A stretch of DNA of 64,000 bases from Neptunomonas japonica DSM 18939 (GTDB lineage Bacteria; Pseudomonadota; Gammaproteobacteria; Pseudomonadales; Balneatricaceae), in contig NZ_AUGR01000014.1 in NCBI RefSeq assembly GCF_000422765.1, forward strand, positions 107,944 through 171,943. The letters are read 5' to 3'. Position 1 is the first letter of the stretch, and the number at the start of each line of letters is the position of its first letter. The notes under the pieces are model-generated. The model worked only from the letters and a program-made list of their open reading frames with translations, was not told where the DNA came from and made no database searches. Positions 16,894-24,959 of this stretch are shown one piece after another. Made by a program: the position numbers and the translations under genes.

Positions 16894-17759
16894 GCAACAA
16901 TACCCGCCGCTTAGAGAATGGCTTCACGCTATTAGAATTAATTGTGGTTATTGCCCTTCTAGGACTGGTTTCCTCACTCGCTACTGACTTTATGGTGAGT
17001 AAAACCAACCAACAACGCTACGATACTACTCAAAAGCGCATGGAAAAAATCCGCTATGCGATTATTGGCGATGTATCACGTACACTGAATGGGCAGCCCG
17101 TATTTAGTGGTTTTATTGCAGACACCAAAACCGTGCCCACTTACCTCATTCAACTTACCCAGCAAGAATACTGTTCTGATGGATCAAAAAGCAATTCTAG
17201 TGACTGCACAACCGCAGGGAGTACATGGGAAACCCAAGCTGCTAGCTGGAAAGGGCCATACCTGTCAGATAGTGATTTGCAGGATGGTTGGGGTAATACA
17301 TTGTCTTACTTAAATACAAGCGGTGAAAGTGTAAGTGCTGGAGACGATATTGTTATTGCTTCTTTAGGGCTAGATCAAACAAGCGGAACGACTTCTTTTG
17401 AACCTGCAGATATTGTCTATGAAGAAGATAAAGACCTGATAATCCCTGCAAGCCATTATGCCGGAGCAGAAATTTCTATTGATCTAACAAACAACACTGG
17501 GGAGCCGGATGGTAAATTTTGTTTATTCAATGCAGCATTGCCCTCTACAATTGACTTAAACACAATCCCACCGGTCACGCCTATAACACCATTAGTAGGC
17601 GGTAGAATCGCTCTAACTGTACAAAAGAAAATAGGGGCAGTAACAACGGATTGTAGCTCAATAGAGTCTACAGGCTTTACCTATACAGCGAATGCAGTAT
17701 ACGTACACAATCTACTAGATAGCGGCACAGCAGAGATAAATATAACGATAAACCCCTGA
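16890..17759 (+). CDS. Second pseudopilin
   Basis: This 289-residue prepilin has its cleavage at ENG-FTLLELIVVIALLGLVSS, with Glu5 conserved. It also has a GPYL segment (SWKGPYLSDSDLQDGWGNTLSY), as in GspG, and then a C-terminal beta-rich domain of about 110 residues not found in standard pseudopilins; this may be a tip or adhesin-like domain. The four-base overlap with the previous gene makes them a pair. It is the last gene of the machine; the next gene is convergent and only one base away. Confidence 0.82.
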   Translation: MSNNTRRLENGFTLLELIVVIALLGLVSSLATDFMVSKTNQQRYDTTQKRMEKIRYAIIGDVSRTLNGQPVFSGFIADTKTVPTYLIQLTQQEYCSDGSKSNSSDCTTAGSTWETQAASWKGPYLSDSDLQDGWGNTLSYLNTSGESVSAGDDIVIASLGLDQTSGTTSFEPADIVYEEDKDLIIPASHYAGAEISIDLTNNTGEPDGKFCLFNAALPSTIDLNTIPPVTPITPLVGGRIALTVQKKIGAVTTDCSSIESTGFTYTANAVYVHNLLDSGTAEINITINP

Positions 17760-17760
17760 G

Positions 17761-17997
17761 CTAAACTTTATTAGAAAACTTTGACTTACAGTACTTCGCC
17801 TTTCTACAACTAGGAAACCTCATACAACACTGGCGCATCGATTGCGCCAGCTGTTTCAGCCTAGCTTGCCTTAACAAGGTCGCCCCTATTGCTGCCAAAA
17901 ATCCTAAAGCCAACACCCAGCTGCTTTGCAACATAAAAGCTAAAACCAATGCATAACCGGAATATAGCTTTAGTAGTTTGATCAGTAAAAATTCCAT
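17761..17997 (-). CDS. Possible small membrane protein
   Basis: This is a 78-residue reading frame with two hydrophobic stretches in its first half (ALVLAFMLQSSWVLALGFLAAIGATLL), then a basic, cysteine-containing tail (CCMRFPSCRKAKYCKSK). No family is recognised. It converges on the last pseudopilin gene with a one-base gap. The membrane segment argues for a real gene, but length and lack of a known relative keep it doubtful. Confidence 0.4.
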   Translation of the reverse strand: MEFLLIKLLKLYSGYALVLAFMLQSSWVLALGFLAAIGATLLRQARLKQLAQSMRQCCMRFPSCRKAKYCKSKFSNKV

Positions 17998-18150
17998 TTT
18001 TATCTACTCCCAAAGATGCCATCACGTTTCAGTATAGACATACAAAACCCAATCACGCCTCTTTAACGAGTTTATTCCTTGTTTACAAAGTCCCTCCTCT
18101 TGATATTCAACCAGAGCAACCCTATGAGCGAGACCATCAAGACAGCACAA

Positions 18151-18354
18151 TTAGCGCGGCCCCGATGGAGAGCCTTGCTGGTTGGAGAGTTGCCCTGCCA
18201 TAAACACAGCAAAGGGAACACAGTAAGTAAGCACCGCTGGGATTATGCGTAGTTCTGCATCACCAAAAAGCGCATCAAACTGGTTGATTACTAACAGTGC
18301 TGTGCCCACCAGCGCTGCAACCTTAAATGCTTTGACTAGCATCAACCGGCTCAT
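18151..18354 (-). CDS. nrtS: NrtS family nitrate/nitrite transporter
   Basis: This 67-residue protein has two membrane helices (KVAALVGTALLVINQFDALF and VLTYCVPFAVFMAGQ). The pattern Lys-Val-Ala ... VGTxLxxINQ-x-DALF ... LTYxVPF is that of NrtS, a very small nitrate/nitrite transporter first described in marine cyanobacteria and widespread in marine proteobacteria. The start at 18354 is chosen because AGGAG lies eight bases upstream and it follows the flavoprotein stop by two bases; an upstream in-frame ATG (18375) would overlap that gene. It is transcribed with the flavoprotein gene. Confidence 0.75.
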   Translation of the reverse strand: MSRLMLVKAFKVAALVGTALLVINQFDALFGDAELRIIPAVLTYCVPFAVFMAGQLSNQQGSPSGPR

Positions 18355-18356
18355 AT

Positions 18357-19799
18357 TTAAGCTCCTGGGCCACAATCAATACAACCTTTTACCGCTTCTG
18401 GGCCTAGTCGCAATTTAGCATTTACGTCTCTTAAGGCTGTGCGTAAGCCTTCTTCGATTACCGGATGATAGAACGGCATTTCAAGCATCTCTTTAATGGT
18501 AAGGCGCTGTTGTAATGCCCACGCCAATAGATGGCCTATATGCTCTGCTGCCGGTCCAAACATCTCAGCGCCGAGTAGCAACCCAGAACCATGTTCAGCA
18601 TAGACTTTCATTATGCCTTTGTTTTTACCCATGACTCGGCTACGCCCTTGCCCTTCAAAGCTGACTTGGCCAACGGCATAGCTATTCGCATACCGCTCAT
18701 CTATTTGAGCAAGGCTTAACCCGATATTGGCAATTTGCGGCTCAGTAAAAACCACACCCAGAAAAGCTCTTCTGCGCCCCGCCCGTACCTGTGGGTAACG
18801 ACCAGCATTACCTCCTGCTATACGCCCTTCGTCTGCGGCTTCGTGTAAAAGGGTTAGTTCGTTATTCACATCACCAGCGATAAATATATGATCAGGTGTG
18901 GCTTGCATGCTGTAGTGGTCAAACACTGGCACACCCCGCTGATCTAGTTTTACGTTGGTGTTTTCTAAGCCCAGCTTATCCACATTGGGTTTTCTACCAG
19001 TAGCTGCTAGTAAATAAGAGAAAGACTCGGTTACCTCTACTCCAGATTTATCTAAGTAGACAACTTCAACGCCATCACCTTTTTTTCGAATATTACTTAC
19101 CTGAGCTTTTGTATCTAGGTAGAACTCTTCATTAAATGTTTTTTCTGCATATTCTCTAATTTCAGAATCGCTAATAGTGGCAACAGAGCCACCACGACCA
19201 AAGACTTTGACCTTTACACCCAAGCGACTCAACGCCTGCCCTAGCTCTAATCCAATCACTCCTGGGCCAAATACCGCAACGGACTCTGGCAGGTCAGCTA
19301 GCTCAAAAATATCATCATTGGTCAGCAAGCGATCTCCTGCTTCTGCAAATAATGGTGGATACACAGGTGTCGACCCTGTCGCGATAACAATACGATCAGC
19401 CGTGATTTCGGTATGACCATCAATTCTCAGGGTATGATCATCTTTGAACGTCGCATAGCCTCTGATTTTATGGGCTGCATCAAACGCTTCTACATCTTCC
19501 TTAACAAAACCCACGAAGCGATCACGCTCTCGCTGAATTCTTGCCATCACAGCTTTGCCATCAACCTCAACCTGCCCCGTTGTTATACCAAAAAGCTCAG
19601 TATGTTGGGAATGATGAGCCGCCTCTGCAGCTGCGATTAGTAACTTGCTTGGCATACAACCAACTCGAGCGCACGTTGTTCCATACTCGCCACCTTCGAT
19701 AAGAACGAGATTATCGGTATGTTCTCTTGCGGCACGGTACGCTCCCATTCCGGCAGTGCCTGTACCTATGATTGCAACGTCAACGTGTCTTTTGTTCAT
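18357..19799 (-). CDS. Dihydrolipoamide-dehydrogenase-like flavoprotein disulfide reductase
   Basis: This 480-residue class I pyridine nucleotide-disulfide oxidoreductase begins with FAD-binding [17 protein letters not shown] and has a redox-active disulfide CARVGC at 43-48. An NAD(P)-binding GxGxxG-like segment ([14 protein letters not shown]), the second FAD motif ([11 protein letters not shown]) and the catalytic His-Glu region ([16 protein letters not shown]) are all present. It lacks a linked E2 gene, so it is unlikely to be the core pyruvate or 2-oxoglutarate dehydrogenase E3. The C-terminus carries an extra CIDCGPG motif. A glutaredoxin-like gene lies just upstream and nrtS just downstream, which suggests a thiol-redox role. 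Confidence 0.85.
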   Translation of the reverse strand: MNKRHVDVAIIGTGTAGMGAYRAAREHTDNLVLIEGGEYGTTCARVGCMPSKLLIAAAEAAHHSQHTELFGITTGQVEVDGKAVMARIQRERDRFVGFVKEDVEAFDAAHKIRGYATFKDDHTLRIDGHTEITADRIVIATGSTPVYPPLFAEAGDRLLTNDDIFELADLPESVAVFGPGVIGLELGQALSRLGVKVKVFGRGGSVATISDSEIREYAEKTFNEEFYLDTKAQVSNIRKKGDGVEVVYLDKSGVEVTESFSYLLAATGRKPNVDKLGLENTNVKLDQRGVPVFDHYSMQATPDHIFIAGDVNNELTLLHEAADEGRIAGGNAGRYPQVRAGRRRAFLGVVFTEPQIANIGLSLAQIDERYANSYAVGQVSFEGQGRSRVMGKNKGIMKVYAEHGSGLLLGAEMFGPAAEHIGHLLAWALQQRLTIKEMLEMPFYHPVIEEGLRTALRDVNAKLRLGPEAVKGCIDCGPGA

Positions 19800-19862
19800 G
19801 ATTTTTATCCCTGCATTCTTTCTAGAGCTGTTACTAAAGCTATGAATTGTTGGTATTGCTAA

Positions 19863-20153
19863 TTAAGCACGCTTTGCCGACTGTGCGGCATAACCACGAA
19901 GAAAGTGGTTAATATCCGAGGATTCATACAGCCATAGATGTTGCCCATTCTCTTTCTCGATACGAAGGCAAGGTACTTGCGGTTTACCACCCCCTTTTAT
20001 GAGCGCTGCACGATGCTGTGGTTGGCGCTGAACATCTCTTTGTTCAATCTTTAGCCCTGTTTGCTGCACAACTTTACGAGTTGCCGCGCAGAACGGGCAG
20101 CCTTGAAAATGATAAAGCGAAAGCGCTTTGATGTTTTCTTGCGTAGCCATCAT
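19863..20153 (-). CDS. Glutaredoxin-like protein
   Basis: This 96-residue thioredoxin-fold protein has the active site CPFC at residues 19-22 and a cis-Pro segment (GKPQVPCLRIE), followed by the glutathione-site helix (YESSDINHFLRGY). The size is that of monomeric glutaredoxins or short GST N-terminal domains. It would reduce disulfides or mixed glutathione disulfides in the cytoplasm. It is encoded 63 bases upstream of the flavoprotein disulfide reductase in the same direction, so the two are probably expressed together. Confidence 0.83.
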   Translation of the reverse strand: MMATQENIKALSLYHFQGCPFCAATRKVVQQTGLKIEQRDVQRQPQHRAALIKGGGKPQVPCLRIEKENGQHLWLYESSDINHFLRGYAAQSAKRA

Positions 20154-20274
20154 AGAATCCCTGTTCTAATAAATTGATTGGGGTCTATTATCCAGTTCTA
20201 CTTTGAACAAAATATGCTGTAATGTCTGAATAAATTGTCATTTTGACCAGCATAGGTCACAAGGTAGAGATAAT

Positions 20275-21255
20275 ATGGATAACTCAGCCAATATGGATGC
20301 ATTAGCTGATGTATTGAAAGCGATTCGCCTCAGTGCAGATACTTACTTTTGTACCGATTTTAGTGCGCCCTGGGGAATGGAGATCGAAGCAAGCCAACAG
20401 GGCATGTTCCATATCGTGGTAGAAAATTCATGCTGGTTAAAGCATGTAAAAGAAGATGGCCCACCACTAGAACTATCAGCGGGAGATATTGTAGCCTTTC
20501 CGACTGGCGGTGCTCATTGGATTAGCGATACACCAGAAAGCCCAAGACAAGCCGGCTCCGATGTTGTTGAACATATCCTCAATGGCATGAACCCCTTTCA
20601 ACCAAGAGCAGAAGAAGACAATACTCAAGAAGCGCATAGCCAAGAGTTCAGCTCAGCAACCACCTTGTTGTGTGGTTCATTTAGCTACGACTCTTCGATG
20701 GACCACCCTTTTGTAAAAGACCTGCCCTGCTTTATTCATATCAAGGCATCCGAAACGCCCCAGCTCGCATGGTTAAGGTCTTTAGTGACTGTTCTTGCAA
20801 ACGAATCACGCCAACCATCCCCGGGCTCTAGCGTGATGGTCGACCGGCTAACAGAAGTATTGTTCATTCAATTAATGCGCACTTACATGGAAAATTCATC
20901 CAATAGTTCGGGATATATTGCCGCCCTAGCTGACTTGCAAATTGGCTCAGCATTAAACCTGATTCACTCAGAGACAAAAGCCCACTGGAGCGTTGAGCGG
21001 CTCGGCGATGCGGTTTCTTTATCAAGAACGGCGTTTACAGAAAAGTTTTCTAAAATGGTCGGTATGCCACCTAAAACATACCTCATCAATTGGCGCATGC
21101 AAAAAGCAAAAACCCAGCTTAAGCACACTGATACAGCCATGATTGATATTGCACAAGGCGCGGGTTACTCATCAGAAGCGGCTTTTAGCAAAGCATTTAA
21201 GCATTATTATGACCAGCCTCCTGGGCAGGTTCGTCGTAATAGCAACCCGCACTAG
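20275..21255 (+). CDS. AraC family regulator with N-terminal cupin
   Basis: This 326-residue protein has a cupin_6-type N-terminal sensor domain (residues 1-150: FSAPWGMEIEASQQGMFHIVVENS, LSAGDIVAFPTGGAHWISD) and a C-terminal AraC HTH of about 100 residues. The HTH reads WSVERLGDAVSLSRTAFTEKF and PKTYLINWRMQKAKTQL, then AGYSSEAAFSKAFKHYY. It is divergent from the glutaredoxin/flavoprotein/nrtS group with a 121-base gap and is a candidate regulator of it. Relatives of this cupin_6 type often control nearby oxidoreductases. Confidence 0.88.
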   Translation: MDNSANMDALADVLKAIRLSADTYFCTDFSAPWGMEIEASQQGMFHIVVENSCWLKHVKEDGPPLELSAGDIVAFPTGGAHWISDTPESPRQAGSDVVEHILNGMNPFQPRAEEDNTQEAHSQEFSSATTLLCGSFSYDSSMDHPFVKDLPCFIHIKASETPQLAWLRSLVTVLANESRQPSPGSSVMVDRLTEVLFIQLMRTYMENSSNSSGYIAALADLQIGSALNLIHSETKAHWSVERLGDAVSLSRTAFTEKFSKMVGMPPKTYLINWRMQKAKTQLKHTDTAMIDIAQGAGYSSEAAFSKAFKHYYDQPPGQVRRNSNPH

Positions 21256-21301
21256 AAGCGCTTAATAAAAATACTCCGTTATAAGTGTTGTTTGTCATCA
21301 C

Positions 21302-21345
21302 TAAAGTATAATAATATTAGATAACTCTAATATTATTATACTTTA
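21302..21345. repeat. Perfect 20-bp inverted repeat before the DUF6858-like gene
   Basis: TAAAGTATAATAATATTAGA (21302-21321) is exactly mirrored at 21326-21345, with a 4-base TAAC loop. The repeat is AT-rich and ends 12 bases before an ATG, right over the AAGG ribosome site. It could be a cruciform operator, an RNA hairpin that gates translation, or a terminator of the araC gene, although no U tract follows. It occurs once in the window. Confidence 0.8.
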
Positions 21346-21357
21346 AGGCTATGCTAC

Positions 21358-21747
21358 ATGAAGCAAACAATGTTCCAAGAAAAGTACCCTGTCTTTTTTC
21401 TTGAAGTAAGCAAAGAAGAGTGCCGCTTTGACCAGTTCGAAAAAGTAATTAGTTACTTTGAAAACTGCGTAAAGCAGCACCCAAAAGCAAGTTACATTGC
21501 CACTTTTGATCACTATGCACATACTGATTCATTGGAAGAAGGTGAAATAGCTGAAGGTATTTTGGCGGCTAAAAATGTCGTGTTTTGCTTTGGTCTTAAA
21601 CTACCGAATGCATTAGTAATGGCGGTACGCCCTCGCTCATTTGGCATTACAGAATACGCTGATAAATATGTCATCAGCTTTCTTGAAGCACCGATGCCTG
21701 TTGCAAATCAAGCCATGGAAGAATGGTCACGCGCGTTGCATAAATAG
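21358..21747 (+). CDS. DUF6858-like protein
   Basis: This is a 129-residue soluble protein. The sequence around SYIATFDHYAHTDSLEEGEIAEGI and VVFCFGLKLPNALVMAVRPRSFGI, ending FLEAPMPVANQAMEEW, matches my memory of DUF6858, a small uncharacterised family of proteobacteria including Campylobacterota. No catalytic motif is obvious; His and Asp in TFDHYAH could bind metal. It stands alone between araC and a convergent tetR gene, behind a long inverted repeat. The function is unknown. Confidence 0.7.
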   Translation: MKQTMFQEKYPVFFLEVSKEECRFDQFEKVISYFENCVKQHPKASYIATFDHYAHTDSLEEGEIAEGILAAKNVVFCFGLKLPNALVMAVRPRSFGITEYADKYVISFLEAPMPVANQAMEEWSRALHK

Positions 21748-21748
21748 A

Positions 21749-22321
21749 CTACATAGATCGAATAAGCAGCTTGGCTGTTTCTTTTGCTTTGAGGGCTGCT
21801 TTTCGATCACCCTGAACATGTGCCAGTGTAATCGCACCTTCTTTTAATAAGCACAGCGCATCTGTAGCCATGTTGATGCAAGCGGCATCAATACTGGTAG
21901 TCTTAACTAACGACTCTATCAAAGCAGCCACGCTTTGCTTATGCATTGCACACTGCTGATGTAAAGGGTGTGTCAAATCGCCAAACTCGGCGCTCACATT
22001 GATAAACAAACAACCATGAAAGGCGAATAACGTATCAACTCGATTATTAAACCAATCGTCCAGCGCATCAAATAACGCCTCAACTTTTGCCATTCCTGGG
22101 TTAGCAGCCTCTAATCTTTCTTTAAGCCAAGCACAAAAGCACTCATCACGATAAACGAGCACCGCGAGTACCAACGCCTCTTTACCACTGAAGTGGTGGT
22201 ACAGGGTTTTTTTAGCGACACCAGATTCAACCAATATCTCGTTAATACCCACCGCATGAACACCCTTTTGGTAAAAAAGATTAAAAGCGGTGCTAATAAG
22301 GTGAAGACGTTTACTCGACAT
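21749..22321 (-). CDS. TetR/AcrR family repressor
   Basis: This 190-residue regulator has an N-terminal HTH (LISTAFNLFYQKGVHAVGINEILVESGVAKKTLYHHFSGKEAL) that is typical of TetR, then an all-helical ligand domain. It is divergently transcribed from the HPP gene. The gap holds two copies of an inverted repeat with GTAGAC/GTCTAC arms, which overlap the HPP promoter, so it most likely represses that gene and itself. The inducer is unknown. Confidence 0.9.
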   Translation of the reverse strand: MSSKRLHLISTAFNLFYQKGVHAVGINEILVESGVAKKTLYHHFSGKEALVLAVLVYRDECFCAWLKERLEAANPGMAKVEALFDALDDWFNNRVDTLFAFHGCLFINVSAEFGDLTHPLHQQCAMHKQSVAALIESLVKTTSIDAACINMATDALCLLKEGAITLAHVQGDRKAALKAKETAKLLIRSM

Positions 22322-22348
22322 ACAAAATCATTCCTCAAAAAAATAATA

Positions 22349-22401
22349 TTGACACGAGTAGACCGATTTGTCTACCATGACTAGTAGACAGATTAGTCTA
22401 C
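22349..22401 (+). promoter_or_regulatory. HPP-gene promoter overlapped by two TetR operators
   Basis: A sigma-70 -35 element TTGACA (22349-22354) is 17 bases from TACCAT (22372-22377). Operator 1 is GTAGAC-N6-GTCTAC at 22358-22375, between -35 and -10. Operator 2, the same arms with spacer AGATTA, is at 22384-22401 over the start region. The centres are 26 bp apart. The layout predicts tight repression by the adjacent TetR protein. Confidence 0.82.
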
Positions 22402-22479
22402 CTTGATATTCATCTACATCAGAACACACCATTGGCCCATTTTATTAAGCCCGCTTCTAATCATCACCTGGAGAACGTT

Positions 22480-22989
22480 ATGTCTGCTTTACTTAAAAAA
22501 ATCAAAGGTGATGGTGCGGCGCTGCCTCCCAAGCATCCGATGAAAAATATTATGCTGGCAGGACTCGGTGGTTTTATAGCGATTGCCGTATTGGCAGGCC
22601 TTAGTGAGAACTTAGAAGCCGCTCTGGTATTAGGCTCGTTTGGTGCCTCTTGTGTGCTCGTATTTGGGTTTCCTGATGCGCCCTTTTCACAACCGCGAAA
22701 TGTTATTGGTGGGCATTTTTTAAGCACATTGATTGGTTTGATTTTCCTGACACTTTGCGGGCCAACATGGTGGTCTGTCGCACTCGCAGCAGGTACAGCC
22801 ATTGCTCTAATGATGGCCACAAGAACTGTCCACCCACCTGCAGGCTCTAACCCTGTGATCGTCTTTTTATTACAGCCCAACTGGGATTTTTTATTACTAC
22901 CCACCTTAAGCGGTGCTCTCATCCTTGTAGTGGTAGCTTTGCTTTATAACAACCTTAGCAGAGATGTAAACTACCCTAAATATTGGTAG
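22480..22989 (+). CDS. HPP family integral membrane protein
   Basis: Using the ATG at 22480 (GGAG six bases upstream) the product has 169 residues with about five membrane helices. The signature HPPAGSNPVI is present (ATRTVHPPAGSNPVIVFLLQ), as is the LVLGSFGASCVLVFGFPDAPFSQPRNVIGGH segment that defines the family. HPP proteins have been linked to nitrite transport in plants and cyanobacteria; in proteobacteria the role is not settled. It is controlled by the neighbouring TetR gene and its 3' end overlaps a convergent EamA gene by 14 bases. Confidence 0.87.
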   Translation: MSALLKKIKGDGAALPPKHPMKNIMLAGLGGFIAIAVLAGLSENLEAALVLGSFGASCVLVFGFPDAPFSQPRNVIGGHFLSTLIGLIFLTLCGPTWWSVALAAGTAIALMMATRTVHPPAGSNPVIVFLLQPNWDFLLLPTLSGALILVVVALLYNNLSRDVNYPKYW

Positions 22990-23902
22990 CTACCGTCTCT
23001 TTATTGATAACTACAACCGGTGCTATGGGCTTGTTTTCTACTTGTTTAATAAACAATGCTAAGACAATCAAGACCATGGCAGTTATTTCCAACTGATCTA
23101 CTTCCTCGCCTAATAAAACAGCTCCAGTCAGCAAAGCAACGACTAGCTCAAGTGACCCCATTAATGCATTTTTATCTGCACAGGACCTTGGTGCACCTAC
23201 CATAAACAGTATCTGAGGAATGGCGGCCGCTAATAATGCGATACCCAATACCGATAGTAACCCCATGAGTGAAACGGGCAAAACTTGCACAGGTTCACTC
23301 CATATCGCTATAGGTAGAAGCACGATAATATGGCCAATTGTCATCCATGCCATTCTGTTCATTGTTGGAATACATCTTCTTGGATTAGATAGATACTGCA
23401 CCTGAGTCGCGACCACTAACGGTGCTAAAAAGCAGGCAAGTACCGAAAGGTAAGTACCAGCCGAAAGCGTTTCGGGCCTTACTGTTAACGAGGCAGCAAT
23501 GGCAACCAGTGCAGCAGATATCAAGGCATTTTGTGACGGCTCTCGCTTAAAAACAGCCCAACCAATCAACACACTGAACACGGGATAGGTATAATAAATC
23601 AGGATAGCTGTTGCCGCAGGTAGCACATTCAAAGCATGAAAATAGCCAAAGATTGAAACCCCACTGACGACACCTAATATCAGCGTTCGTAGCGCTTCAG
23701 GCCAATTGGTTTGCGGTGTTCGAACAAAAAAAGTAAAAAATATTGCCGGTAAAATAAACCGATACAAACTGACCATCTCGGCACTAAACCCCTCTTTAAA
23801 CAAAAGCTGTGCAAAGAGCGGATTTAGCCCGTAAAAGAAAGCCGCCATTAACACAAAATATTGGCCATTAATGCTCGATTTAATAACAGGTTTAGTGGTC
23901 AC
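22976..23902 (-). CDS. EamA/DMT family transporter
   Basis: This 308-residue protein has ten predicted membrane helices in two EamA repeats. The first begins FVLMAAFFYGLNPLFAQLLFKEGF and the second VLACFLAPLVVATQVQYL. Segments such as ILIYYTYPVFSVLIGWAVFKREP and GSLELVVALLTGAVLLGEEVDQLE are characteristic. The start is GTG with AAGGAAG upstream. These proteins export or import small metabolites; the substrate is not predictable. It is divergent from a LysR gene that may control it. Confidence 0.88.
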   Translation of the reverse strand: MTTKPVIKSSINGQYFVLMAAFFYGLNPLFAQLLFKEGFSAEMVSLYRFILPAIFFTFFVRTPQTNWPEALRTLILGVVSGVSIFGYFHALNVLPAATAILIYYTYPVFSVLIGWAVFKREPSQNALISAALVAIAASLTVRPETLSAGTYLSVLACFLAPLVVATQVQYLSNPRRCIPTMNRMAWMTIGHIIVLLPIAIWSEPVQVLPVSLMGLLSVLGIALLAAAIPQILFMVGAPRSCADKNALMGSLELVVALLTGAVLLGEEVDQLEITAMVLIVLALFIKQVENKPIAPVVVINKETVATNI

Positions 23903-24071
23903 GTTGATATTCTTCCTTTCATTAGACAGGAAGAATAACTACCACTGATTAAAAAAATAATGAATAATTCTAGATATTGATTAATAGTATGCATATAAAA
24001 AGAAACTATTGAGTGATTGCTCATAACGCTCAGCAACACTAAGTTGCGATATAAATGCATGAGGTTAAGGC

Positions 24072-24959
24072 GTGAGATTAGATATCAGACATTGGGAAAT
24101 GCTCAAAGCCATTAACGAGTCAGGCACCTTAAGACAAGCTGCTCACGCGCTAGGCATAACACAGTCGGCGCTAAGCCACCGGCTCGCCGAGGCAGAAAGA
24201 CGCTTAGGTGGTTTACTGTTCGAGAGAGAAGGACGCAAGCTTAAAGAAACATCTGCTGGCCGAGCGATGACACAGACGGCGAATCAGATTATTCCTACTA
24301 TTCAACGTGCTGAGTTCGATTTTCAGCAGATGGCAGATAACGAAGTGACCGTTGTGCGTTTTGGTGTTGCCGCTTATAGCTGCTACTACTGGTTACCGGC
24401 TTTTCTAAAAGAGATGAAGAAAAAAGAACCCGGCATTCAATTGGAGCTGGTTGCCTCTGCGACTCAAAACCCTTTGTTAAACCTCCAAGAAGGCAGCGTT
24501 GATGTGGTGCTAGCACCCGGGCACTTGATAGTCCCGGGTATCGACTCCATTCCTGTATTTCAAGATGAACTGGTTCTGGTGACACACTTAACTCACGAAC
24601 TCGCAACAAAAGCATTTATTGAAGCTACTGATTTAGAAAGCGAGCAATACCTGACTTATAGTAAATCAGCACAACCGGGTTTTGAATATGAGCGCTTTAT
24701 TCGCCCTTCAGGAATTGCTCCGCACTTGGTAACCATCGTTGAGGTAACAGATGCCATAGTTGAGTTGATAGCAGCAGGGTTTGGTGTGAGTATACTGTCA
24801 CGCTGGGCGATGCAGTCTGCTATTAAAAACAAAAATGTATCAGTGACTCAAGTGGGAAAAGATAGCCTAGATCTGGGCTGGTCGGCATTAGTGCGTGAGT
24901 CGGAGCCTGTTGGTTCTGCAACAAGAACATTATCAAAAAGACTAGCCGAGTGGTTTTAG
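24072..24959 (+). CDS. LysR family regulator (MetR-like)
   Basis: This 295-residue regulator has an N-terminal winged HTH (RHWEMLKAINESGTLRQAAHALGITQSALSHRLAEAERRLGGLLFEREGRKLKET) and a LysR substrate-binding domain. The HTH and the start LDIRHWEMLKAI are close to MetR-type proteins, but the methionine link is not supported by neighbours. It is divergent from the EamA gene (169-base gap) and its stop overlaps by four bases the stop of a convergent TauE gene. Confidence 0.88.
   Translation: MRLDIRHWEMLKAINESGTLRQAAHALGITQSALSHRLAEAERRLGGLLFEREGRKLKETSAGRAMTQTANQIIPTIQRAEFDFQQMADNEVTVVRFGVAAYSCYYWLPAFLKEMKKKEPGIQLELVASATQNPLLNLQEGSVDVVLAPGHLIVPGIDSIPVFQDELVLVTHLTHELATKAFIEATDLESEQYLTYSKSAQPGFEYERFIRPSGIAPHLVTIVEVTDAIVELIAAGFGVSILSRWAMQSAIKNKNVSVTQVGKDSLDLGWSALVRESEPVGSATRTLSKRLAEWF

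Noticed and set aside
18357..19799. Mercuric reductase
   Set aside because: The disulfide motif is CARVGC, there is no N-terminal heavy-metal domain and the C-terminal cysteines are a CxxC, not the vicinal pair of MerA; no mer genes nearby.
22464..22922. Minus-strand 152-residue reading frame
   Set aside because: Antisense to the HPP gene, which has the family signature, a good ribosome site and a regulated promoter.
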